Below, piece by piece: positions 1 to 5,989 of a stretch of DNA of 7,723 nucleotides. The position numbers and the translations under genes are program-made. Under the pieces are notes generated by a model. That model worked only from the letters and a program-made list of their open reading frames with translations. It was not told the origin of the DNA and searched no databases. Where the stretch lies: the NCBI GenBank assembly GCA_021739805.1, contig JAIPBB010000264.1:1-7723 (forward strand), read 5' to 3'. Source of the stretch: Saprospiraceae bacterium (GTDB taxonomy: Bacteria; Bacteroidota; Bacteroidia; Bacteroidales; JAIPBB01). Each line of letters opens with the position of its first letter. The first letter of the stretch is position 1.

Positions 1-188
1 GGATCAAAATCAATAGTATTACTAAAACTTCCTGTTACATAAACATTTCCTAAGGCATCAGTCTCAACAGATGTTCCATGTTCCCAATAATTACTTCCAA
101 ATGCTTTTGTCCATTCATATGTTTGCGAAAAACCAATTGTGCTAAAGCTTATGGTAATAACAGCTACTATAATAATTCTATTTTTCAT
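1..188 (-). CDS. N-terminus of a secreted SBBP-type beta-propeller protein (cut by window edge)
   Basis: The gene starts at the ATG read from 188 to 186 and runs leftwards off the window, giving 62 whole codons. Residues 1-22 are a signal peptide: Lys/Arg at 3-4, a hydrophobic run of Ile/Val/Ala, then a cleavage region ending in GFSQ. The mature part opens with YEWTKAFGS, followed by a block with TDALGNVYVTGSFSNTIDFDP (split here as TDALGNVYVTGSF and SNTIDFDP). This is the signature of SBBP / beta-propeller repeats common in Bacteroidetes secreted proteins, where Trp-Xaa-Lys-Xaa-Phe-Gly, Asp-Xaa-Xaa-Gly-Asn-Xaa-Tyr-Val-Thr-Gly and Asp-Phe-Asp-Pro recur in each blade. Such proteins usually end in a T9SS sorting domain, which would lie outside the window. 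Only 13 nt separate this start from the stop of the DUF1016 gene, so read-through transcription is possible, but the two products look functionally unrelated. The family is clear; substrate or ligand is unknown. Confidence 0.85.
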   Translation of the reverse strand, partial: MKNRIIIVAVITISFSTIGFSQTYEWTKAFGSNYWEHGTSVETDALGNVYVTGSFSNTIDFD

Positions 189-201
189 TTTTAGTGCATT
201 T

Positions 202-1347
202 TTATTTTAATTTCTTTAATTCATTATTAATATATTGTTCTAATTGTTTTTTGGCTGGTAGTTGAATTAAATATTGTTGTACAAAAAGATTTTCGTCCAT
301 ACCGGCAGTAGCATATTTTACTAAGGCATTATCTTTATCGGCTACTAATAATATTCCCACCGGATAATTATCATTTGCTTCACTAAAATGCTGTTTATAA
401 TAATTTAGATAGGTATTGAGTTGTCCAATATCTCCATGTTCGAAAGCTCCGATTTTTAAATCAACCAGAACATGGCATTTTAAAATACGGTGATAAAATA
501 CCAAATCAATGAAATAATATTTTTCGCCAATTAAAATCCTTTTTTGCCGAGCTTCAAAACAAAAACCATTACCCATTTCCAATATAAATTCCTGAAGGTG
601 GTCAATAAGAGCTGTTTCAAGATCCGATTCTTCAACAATATCTTTAATTTTCAAATCCAAAAACTCAAAAGCGTAAATGTTTTTAATAATGTCTGTTGTG
701 ACTTGTGGTTTTGTATTTTGGTTTACAAGCTCTGAAAGTTTTTCCGGTTTTGCTGAAAGACCACTACGCTCATAATACAAACTTGAAATCTGTCGTTTAA
801 GTTCACGAACACTCCAAATTCCTTTTATGCATTCGATTTCATAAAAAGTACGTTTTAAATCATCTTTAATCCGAATAAGTTGTTCCAGATGAGAATATGA
901 AAGTTTAGTTAGAATCTGCTCTCCACTAACTCTATTATTAAAAGAACCTGATTTGGCGGTCAGTGACCGCTGAATTTGCTTTATTGGTAAAAGTGGGGAC
1001 AGTGTCCCCACTTTTTGCTTATCGATGAAAAATGCGGACACTGTCCCCACTTTTTGATTTTCTATTAAATAATTACCAATTTGATGATAGCTTTGATAAA
1101 ACAATCGGAAATTATGTAATGCACGAATGTCCAATCCCTTTATGTTTTTTAATTCATCGGCAAGTTTTCGTATTAGTTTGTCACCGTATTTTGCTTTGTC
1201 TTCACCCTTCTGCTCAAACTCAACTATGTGATAACCAATTAACCAATTTCTAATAGTTAAAGCCTGATTTATAGCATTAGCAGCTTGTTGCTGTAAAGCA
1301 TTATGTGCAAATGAAATATCTTTTATTAGTTTTTTGAAGTTCTGCAT
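202..1347 (-). CDS. DUF1016 / YhcG-type PD-(D/E)XK nuclease-like protein
   Basis: This complete 381-residue cytoplasmic protein has no signal peptide. Residues 1-190 match the helical DUF1016 N-terminal domain: an early RNWLIGYHIVEFEQ stretch at about 33-46, the RALHNFRLFYQSY helix at 75-87, and KLSYSHLEQLIRI at 148-160. Residues about 215-375 form the C-terminal PD-(D/E)XK fold: FIDLVFYHR at 279-287, VLVDLKIGAF at 293-302 and GQLNTYLNYY at 308-317. The putative catalytic set is D281, D296-x-K298 and Q309; most relatives I recall have ELK where this protein has DLK, which still fits the (D/E)xK rule. Nuclease activity is inferred from the fold. The family is often found near restriction-modification or other accessory loci, but no such partners are visible here. 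The loop between the two N-terminal motifs (residues 97-135) is built of three 13-residue repeats. The ATG at 1347 is preceded by an in-frame stop in the leader, which supports this start. No Shine-Dalgarno sequence is seen. Confidence 0.9.
   Translation of the reverse strand: MQNFKKLIKDISFAHNALQQQAANAINQALTIRNWLIGYHIVEFEQKGEDKAKYGDKLIRKLADELKNIKGLDIRALHNFRLFYQSYHQIGNYLIENQKVGTVSAFFIDKQKVGTLSPLLPIKQIQRSLTAKSGSFNNRVSGEQILTKLSYSHLEQLIRIKDDLKRTFYEIECIKGIWSVRELKRQISSLYYERSGLSAKPEKLSELVNQNTKPQVTTDIIKNIYAFEFLDLKIKDIVEESDLETALIDHLQEFILEMGNGFCFEARQKRILIGEKYYFIDLVFYHRILKCHVLVDLKIGAFEHGDIGQLNTYLNYYKQHFSEANDNYPVGILLVADKDNALVKYATAGMDENLFVQQYLIQLPAKKQLEQYINNELKKLK
943..1059 (-). repeat. Three tandem 39-bp coding repeats, each centred on a palindrome
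   Basis: Reading on the minus strand, the units are 1059-1021, 1020-982 and 981-943, encoding 13 residues each (97-109, 110-122, 123-135) in the DUF1016 protein. Units 1 and 2 share CAAAAAGTGGGGACA and encode QKVGT(V/L)S; unit 3 is diverged (KQIQRSLTAKSGS). The palindrome centres lie at 1041, 1002 and 963, exactly 39 bp apart. The middle one is perfect from 989 to 1015 (13-bp arms around one base). The third, 956-970, is perfect with 7-bp arms. The first, around 1036-1046, keeps 5-bp perfect arms, then has a mismatch. The palindrome cores are far richer in G+C than the surrounding gene. The period is a multiple of three, so copy changes would keep the frame. Confidence 0.85.
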
Positions 1348-1390
1348 TTTCTAAAATTTACATTCAGCGAAATGAGTTCTTTTGAATTGT

Positions 1391-1407
1391 TTATTGTAAC
1401 ACAATAA
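1391..1407. repeat. Small inverted repeat in the DUF1016 leader
   Basis: TTATTGT at 1391-1397 and ACAATAA at 1401-1407 are perfect inverted copies around a 3-nt loop. The site lies 44-60 nt upstream of the DUF1016 start codon, between the candidate -7 box and the gene. It is the shape of an operator for a dimeric repressor or of a weak RNA hairpin; an A/T-only stem of this length can also arise by chance. Confidence 0.3.
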
Positions 1408-1428
1408 ATGTTTATAGATTAATTTCAC

Positions 1429-1463
1429 CAAATGTAATAAAAAATAAAGCACTAAAAGACAAA
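1429..1463 (-). promoter_or_regulatory. Candidate Bacteroidetes-type promoter for the DUF1016 gene
   Basis: On the minus strand, TACATTTG at 1436-1429 matches the Bacteroidetes -7 box TAnnTTTG exactly. A TTTG at 1463-1460 could be the -33 element, but the 23-nt spacer is somewhat longer than the usual 19-21. Transcription would start near 1422, leaving a leader of about 75 nt. In DNA this AT-rich a chance match is quite possible. Confidence 0.3.
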
Positions 1464-1475
1464 ACTCATAAAAAA

Positions 1476-1557
1476 TTACAAATGACAAAATACAAATAAC
1501 AAAACTTGTCCGTATGGATAAATTCCAAATTTCAATTATTCAAAATTCCAAACTTAG
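1476..1557. repeat. AT-rich low-complexity stretch with degenerate CAAAT / TTCCAAA units
   Basis: Short near-repeats follow one another: ACAAATGACAAAATACAAAT, then AATTCCAAATTTC, CAAAATTCCAAAC. Translated, such stretches give FQIS/NSK-like peptides that I recall being mis-called as small proteins in Bacteroidetes and other AT-rich genomes. It looks like intergenic simple-sequence or decayed repeat DNA rather than a gene. Recognition is from memory and is not checkable here. Confidence 0.4.
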
Positions 1558-1596
1558 TGCATTAATAAAATGGCAGAATAAATTGGCTCATTGAGA

Positions 1597-1617
1597 TGTC
1601 ATACTGAGAGTCGAAGT
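1597..1617. repeat. Fragment resembling the dispersed 'GTCAT-CTGAG-GTCGAAG' intergenic repeat
   Basis: GTCATACTGAGAGTCGAAG strongly resembles a sequence of the form GTCATnCTGAGcnnnGTCGAAG that I recall as scattered between genes in many Bacteroidetes genomes. It starts 27 nt past the stop of the Omp85-like gene (minus strand), so it could belong to that transcript's 3' end. Only one copy is in the window, so its repeat nature is an inference from memory. Confidence 0.4.
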
Positions 1618-1643
1618 AAAGGCGAAATGAACAAGAATTATGA

Positions 1644-4600
1644 TTAAAAATCCAAACTTAGCGATAGATAAAAAATTGAAGGCTGGACAATTCCATCTTC
1701 AACGCCCCAAGCCCAATCAGCCCTGATGAAATATCCTAACAATTTGCTTCTTACACCAAATCCATAACCACCAACCATTGGTTCTCTTTGTGTTTGTATT
1801 GTAATATACATTGGCTGCTGGTCAATTATTTTTGTATATAAAGAGTTCTCATTTGAATAGGGATTTAAACCTGTCCAGGCAGTTCCTATATCGCCAAAAC
1901 CAACAATTTGGAAGTTATTTAAAAACTCTGATTTTATGGGTTTATTTGAAAAAAACTGGAAAGGAGGAAATCTTAACTCACTATTTAAAACTGCAAAGGA
2001 ATTCCCGTTTCTGATGTTTTGTGTGAAGCCTCTCATATTGGTTGCCAAAGTCTGGTAAGCATAATTTTGACTGTAATCAATATTAATTGTTTGATTGAAT
2101 TTCGGGAAAAGCCAGTTGTCAACACCACCCATATAATAAATCAACTTATTATTTCCAAAAGATGTGCTTGCAGCAATTCTATTCGCCCAAATAAATGTTT
2201 TATGAATTTTTTGATAGTACCTATAATCTAAACCTAAAACAATGAGTTCTTTGTTTTCCTTTTCAATTGATTGGTAATACTCAGCAAAAACTTTATACCT
2301 TGTACCATAATAAATATTAAGTCCTTTGTTTCGTGTATTATCATACACAAATTCTGTCTTTAATCCGCCCCAATTAGTGCTGGTTGTAGGTTCCAATAGA
2401 TTGTTAAGATCAACAGCCATATTTACGGCTCTGTCGTTACGCAACATCCCTGAACCACGAATGCTCGCCACATTGCTAAAAGGCCATTTTAATACATAAT
2501 GTGCTTCGTGAGAAATGGTTTTTATTATAGAATAATACTGTATGTTTTGAATTGACTTTCGATGAAAAATAACTTCTTTGTCAAGTCGCTTTTTTAAGTT
2601 ATTAAAACTCAAGAAATATTCATTATTATCCAAACTTACAGACAATCGGACACCTCCTGTAATTCTATAATCTTCTAATAAATCCATTACACCGACTTTA
2701 AATAATCCATTAAATCCCGGATTAATAAAAATTGGTTCACCACCACCTGAAAATGTTTGATATGTTGAGTTTAAAAAACTAAAATCAACTTGTGTTACTA
2801 ATTGATTAATTGAATATTCAACTTCATAGTTAAGTTGCTTAGGAAATAGTATATTTCCAAAATACGCATCACTGGAGTCCAAAGCTGATTTTTGATGTGA
2901 TTCATTTTTTTGCCTGGAGTTTTTATCTGAAAGGTCACCAAATTTATAATCATTTATATCAATATTTGTTGAGTCGTTTTTGTATTCGTCTTCTTCACCT
3001 TCAACAACTATCGAAAATCCTTTTTGTTTTTTCTTTTTCTCCGATTTGGGTCTAATTATTTTTGTTGAATCAATTTGTTTTGGTTGAGATGCTTTGATTA
3101 ATTGATTGATGTAATAGGTGTTTTCTAAATCAAGTTTTTTAATATCTTTTACATCCACCATGTCTTTAACATACATTTTGTAAAGACCATTTGAAAAAAT
3201 AACCTCTGCATATTTTCCTGTAACGGGGCTAACATCCTGCTCTAAAATGTTTCGGGAATAATCAGTTACCGGAAAAGTGTGGGCAAAATATTTATAATGA
3301 GTAGTTGTGTCAATATAGCTTATTGCAGAATCGAAGCGGGCAATATATCTATTCTGAATTCCATTTTTATCACCCAAATAAGTGAGGTATTGATTTTGGT
3401 AAGCCATTGGCTGGATTTCATCGGCATCAGGTGTATTAGTAATTCTTCTTAATACAGGTTTTTTATTATAATAATCATAAATAAAAATATCACTTTTTGC
3501 TCTAATTTTTATTGTATCACTGGATTTTTGTTTGTGGGTAATAATGTCGAACCTGATTGTATCGCTCAAACGGTTTGAACTAAAAACAATGTCTTTTGAG
3601 TTATTAATAAATTGTGGGTGAAAATCATCATAAACATCACTTGTGATTCTTTGATAGCTGTTTGAAGCCAAATGATAAACAAAAATATCAGAAGTACCTT
3701 TTTGAACAGCCGACATAACCATCATTGTTCCATTATGATTATATGAGAAATCTAAGATTTTCTCCATATTAAACAACTGACGCTTTGTGAGTTTCTTTGT
3801 CTCAAGAGAATAATGATAAAGTAAAATTTTGCCCTTACTTTCGACAATTATTGAAAGAACTAATCCCGTTGGATGCCATGCTATTAATGGGTAAGAATAA
3901 TCAACTTTTTCATCAAGTCGATAACCCGATTTTAGAATTTTTTTAAGTTTTTTTGTTTCAGAGTCATATAAAAGGACTTTATATTTCCCAATTTGATTTG
4001 TAGTGAAAGCAATATGTCTGGCGTTTGGACTGATTTTTATCTGACTATATTTTCTATTTGACTTTATCTTCTTCAGAAGAACATCATCTGAGGGATTCTC
4101 CCTGTTTTCATCATCTAATGTATATGCATCATTATAGTAAGAAATCCATTGGTTTATGAGATTTTTGAATGAAATACCAAGAACAAACAGAAATCCACTT
4201 TCAACATTTCTGCTGATTTTAGTCATATAAATAATGTTGGGTATAGATTGTTCACCATATTTATCAGCAATAAATTTCCATATTGAATGACCGGCATTTA
4301 CAGCATCGGTTCCCGTTAGTTGATTATATCGCTCATATCTGCCGGAAAGTATTCCATCCTTAACGGAATTATCAATTTCGGTACTCCAATCTTTTGACAA
4401 ATAAGAGATTAAACCCTGTGTGTACCATTCAGGTAATGAAAGCAATGTTGAGTTTTTCACTACTGAAGCCAGCTTGGTTCCAAACATCATTTGGTTTAAA
4501 ATAACATTTATAATTCCGGCATTGATTTGTTCTTCAAATTCCCTATGGTCTCCGGTGAAATAAATAAAAACCTTTGTTCCGTTGATGTAGGTAATTCCTC

Positions 4601-4982
4601 CTATATTATACTGCTCATCGTTTATCAGACCAATATTACTTTCCTTTAGGTCAGAGAGTTTGTTGTAAATAATAAATTGAATTTTGTCTTCAAGAATAAA
4701 GTCGAGTTTTTTTTCAATTTCCGGAATTTGGATTGTAGCATATTTTGCTGCATATTCAGCCAGTTCTGTTCCGTTTTTATAGAAATAAGTATCGAATTTG
4801 CTGAATCGATAATAGAACCATAGCCTTTCGCCATACTGCACCCTGTTTTTACCAAAGGTCAGTTGTGAGCCATTATAAAACTGAGACTTAGCCGGAATGA
4901 TAGTTATTAAAAACAACACAAGCATTAATAGCTTTAAATTTCCTATTAATGATTTTTGAATTTTATGTTGTTTGTAATCCAT
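1644..4982 (-). CDS. Omp85-like outer-membrane barrel protein with peptidase-MA-like and TolB-type beta-propeller domains
   Basis: This 1112-residue protein has a signal peptide (hydrophobic run about 18-30, likely cleavage near AKS-Q at 33/34). Residues about 60-285 resemble the peptidase-MA-like fold, with LPEWYTQGLISYL at 183-195 and GHSIWKFIADKYG at 231-243, but the segment where HExxH should sit reads INAGIINVILNQ (153-164), so the zinc site is missing. Residues about 311-550 carry five recognisable PD40/TolB-like blades, for example at 312-344, 364-397, 409-447, 452-475 and 521-548. A Lys-rich then acidic linker (about 640-705) leads to a beta-barrel from about 720 to the end, with the Omp85 hallmark RGF at 984-986, a SELRFPPF strand at 1001-1008, GDIGTAW at 1030-1036 and a terminal Phe. 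Database relatives are, as I recall, called 'translocation protein TolB' or 'BamA/TamA family'. A POTRA-less barrel with a periplasmic propeller is inferred; substrate is unknown. It has its own candidate promoter. Confidence 0.85.
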   Translation of the reverse strand: MDYKQHKIQKSLIGNLKLLMLVLFLITIIPAKSQFYNGSQLTFGKNRVQYGERLWFYYRFSKFDTYFYKNGTELAEYAAKYATIQIPEIEKKLDFILEDKIQFIIYNKLSDLKESNIGLINDEQYNIGGITYINGTKVFIYFTGDHREFEEQINAGIINVILNQMMFGTKLASVVKNSTLLSLPEWYTQGLISYLSKDWSTEIDNSVKDGILSGRYERYNQLTGTDAVNAGHSIWKFIADKYGEQSIPNIIYMTKISRNVESGFLFVLGISFKNLINQWISYYNDAYTLDDENRENPSDDVLLKKIKSNRKYSQIKISPNARHIAFTTNQIGKYKVLLYDSETKKLKKILKSGYRLDEKVDYSYPLIAWHPTGLVLSIIVESKGKILLYHYSLETKKLTKRQLFNMEKILDFSYNHNGTMMVMSAVQKGTSDIFVYHLASNSYQRITSDVYDDFHPQFINNSKDIVFSSNRLSDTIRFDIITHKQKSSDTIKIRAKSDIFIYDYYNKKPVLRRITNTPDADEIQPMAYQNQYLTYLGDKNGIQNRYIARFDSAISYIDTTTHYKYFAHTFPVTDYSRNILEQDVSPVTGKYAEVIFSNGLYKMYVKDMVDVKDIKKLDLENTYYINQLIKASQPKQIDSTKIIRPKSEKKKKQKGFSIVVEGEEDEYKNDSTNIDINDYKFGDLSDKNSRQKNESHQKSALDSSDAYFGNILFPKQLNYEVEYSINQLVTQVDFSFLNSTYQTFSGGGEPIFINPGFNGLFKVGVMDLLEDYRITGGVRLSVSLDNNEYFLSFNNLKKRLDKEVIFHRKSIQNIQYYSIIKTISHEAHYVLKWPFSNVASIRGSGMLRNDRAVNMAVDLNNLLEPTTSTNWGGLKTEFVYDNTRNKGLNIYYGTRYKVFAEYYQSIEKENKELIVLGLDYRYYQKIHKTFIWANRIAASTSFGNNKLIYYMGGVDNWLFPKFNQTINIDYSQNYAYQTLATNMRGFTQNIRNGNSFAVLNSELRFPPFQFFSNKPIKSEFLNNFQIVGFGDIGTAWTGLNPYSNENSLYTKIIDQQPMYITIQTQREPMVGGYGFGVRSKLLGYFIRADWAWGVEDGIVQPSIFYLSLSLDF

Positions 4983-5018
4983 ATTTGAATCTGCTCAAAA
5001 CTTTATATTAACGAAGAG

Positions 5019-5026
5019 CAAAGTTA
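5019..5026 (-). promoter_or_regulatory. Candidate -7 box for the Omp85-like gene
   Basis: TAACTTTG read from 5026 to 5019 on the minus strand matches the Bacteroidetes -7 consensus TAnnTTTG exactly and lies 37 nt before the start codon at 4982. No convincing TTTG -33 element lies 19-21 nt further upstream. Together with the terminator-like palindrome upstream, it suggests that this gene is transcribed on its own. Confidence 0.4.
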
Positions 5027-5137
5027 TAAATTATTAAATAGCTTTATAATTAGCCGATACTAAGATAGTCATTAAATAATAAAAGTGAAAATTTATATCA
5101 AAAATCGTGCTTTAAAATAAGGATATATGCAGATAAT

Positions 5138-5164
5138 GTAAAGGCGAAAGGCTTTCGGTTTTAC
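5138..5164 (-). terminator. Terminator-like palindrome after the T9SS operon
   Basis: The inner arms CGAAAG (5145-5150) and CTTTCG (5152-5157) surround one base. After a two-position break (one G/G mismatch, one G-T wobble), the outer arms GTAAA (5138-5142) and TTTAC (5160-5164) pair again. It lies 15-41 nt past the stop of the 268-aa gene, where a terminator is expected. The T-run on the 3' side is weak, so it may instead be a 3'-end stabilising hairpin. Confidence 0.55.
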
Positions 5165-5178
5165 TACTTATACATTGA

Positions 5179-5985
5179 CTATTCAACAACAAATTTAAAA
5201 CTCTGAACCAAGCCATTCTTTTGAACTATTTTACCGAGATACAATCCGGTTTTAAATGTCTTTACGCTCAATTCGTATGTTCTCTCAAATGTATTTAGCT
5301 TTTCTTTTCTTATAAGTACGCCATTAATATTATAGATTTCAACAAATCCATCCTGCCACAAAGCCTCACTAAATACAATTGCAATAAAATCTGTTGCTGG
5401 ATTTGGATAAATCTTAAAATCCAATGAGGTTATATTGCTTTCTTTAATTGCTAAATTAATAGGTGTTCCCCATTCCTCACTTCCTTTTTTGTAATAAATT
5501 AGTCTTTTCTGGTTTTGAGTCATATAGTTGAAATCATGATAAATCATATCAAACACTTTTCCCAACGAATCGGCGTATAAATCAAGAAAGCTATTCGTAT
5601 CTCTGTTTATTTTTCTTCCATTATATTGTGTGATATCATAATAAACACTATCAATGATACCTCCATTTACGGCTGAATCCAGGTTTGTATAACTAATAGT
5701 ATCAATTCTGTATTTATAGCTCACTGGTATTCCACTTCCACTTTGTTTTGAAACAATATCTCTTATGTAAAATATAGTATCTTGCCCTAAAGAATAATAT
5801 TTTCCAATAATCTCAACATTAGATGTTATATTTGCTCCACTTGAAGGACTAGAAATTTCATGGCTATAATGAAATATATCGCCAACATCATAATTATAGA
5901 TTTCTCTATTTGTGGAAACAGATTGGGCTGCCATATTAATAATTAATAGACTAAAAATAAATTGAAAAAGCACTTTTCTTTTCAT
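5179..5985 (-). CDS. T9SS-exported protein of unknown function with type A sorting domain
   Basis: The product is 268 residues from the ATG at 5985. An in-frame GTG at 6012 would add nine residues inside the upstream gene; the ATG is preferred because MKRKVLFQFIFSLLIINMAA is then a standard signal peptide with cleavage near A20/Q21. The last 75-80 residues are a T9SS type A sorting domain: FKIYPNPATDFIAI (about 190-203), VEIYNINGVLIRKEKL, then TGLYLGKIV and a final KFVVE. This domain directs the protein through the type IX machinery and is normally removed on export. The middle (about 22-185) is rich in Tyr and Asp, begins with YDVGDIFHYSHE and matches no domain I can name with certainty; a beta-rich fold is likely. 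It follows the 518-aa T9SS protein after a 4-nt gap, so the two are probably co-transcribed and translationally coupled. A terminator-like palindrome follows. Confidence 0.85.
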   Translation of the reverse strand: MKRKVLFQFIFSLLIINMAAQSVSTNREIYNYDVGDIFHYSHEISSPSSGANITSNVEIIGKYYSLGQDTIFYIRDIVSKQSGSGIPVSYKYRIDTISYTNLDSAVNGGIIDSVYYDITQYNGRKINRDTNSFLDLYADSLGKVFDMIYHDFNYMTQNQKRLIYYKKGSEEWGTPINLAIKESNITSLDFKIYPNPATDFIAIVFSEALWQDGFVEIYNINGVLIRKEKLNTFERTYELSVKTFKTGLYLGKIVQKNGLVQSFKFVVE

Positions 5986-5989
5986 AATA

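Larger units (their letters stand above)
1348..1643. other. 296-bp intergenic stretch between the DUF1016 and Omp85-like genes
   Basis: No credible gene lies here on either strand; the longest reading frame I checked by eye starts at 1514 on the plus strand and encodes 26 residues of repeat-like sequence (FQIS, IIQNSK). It contains a candidate minus-strand promoter and a small inverted repeat near the DUF1016 start, then AT-rich low-complexity DNA, then a segment resembling a dispersed intergenic repeat. Each is listed separately. Confidence 0.7.

Noticed and set aside
544..735. 63-codon plus-strand reading frame inside the DUF1016 gene
   Set aside because: It is antisense to the conserved nuclease domain and its Phe/Lys/Asn-rich translation matches nothing; typical shadow frame in AT-rich DNA.
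1032..1253. 73-codon plus-strand reading frame across the palindromic repeats
   Set aside because: It is antisense to a well-supported gene; its MRTLSPLF start is just the palindrome read on the other strand.
1514..1594. 26-codon plus-strand frame in the intergenic region (MDKFQISIIQNSK start)
   Set aside because: The composition is that of low-complexity repeat DNA, and there is no conserved motif or leader signal.
1547..1661. TCCAAACTTAG at 1547-1557 and again at 1651-1661, the latter within the 3' end of the Omp85-like gene
   Set aside because: An 11-base match with partly similar A-rich flank could be a tiny duplication, but it is within chance expectation and has no further support.
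4707..4714. Run of eight T (A on the coding strand) in the Omp85-like gene as a phase-variation tract
   Set aside because: It encodes a normal Lys pair in a Lys-rich helix (IEKKLD), and A-runs of this length are common in such AT-rich genes.
4646..4855. 69-codon minus-strand frame within the Omp85-like gene
   Set aside because: It overlaps the signal-proximal domain of the real gene in another frame and shows no conserved features.
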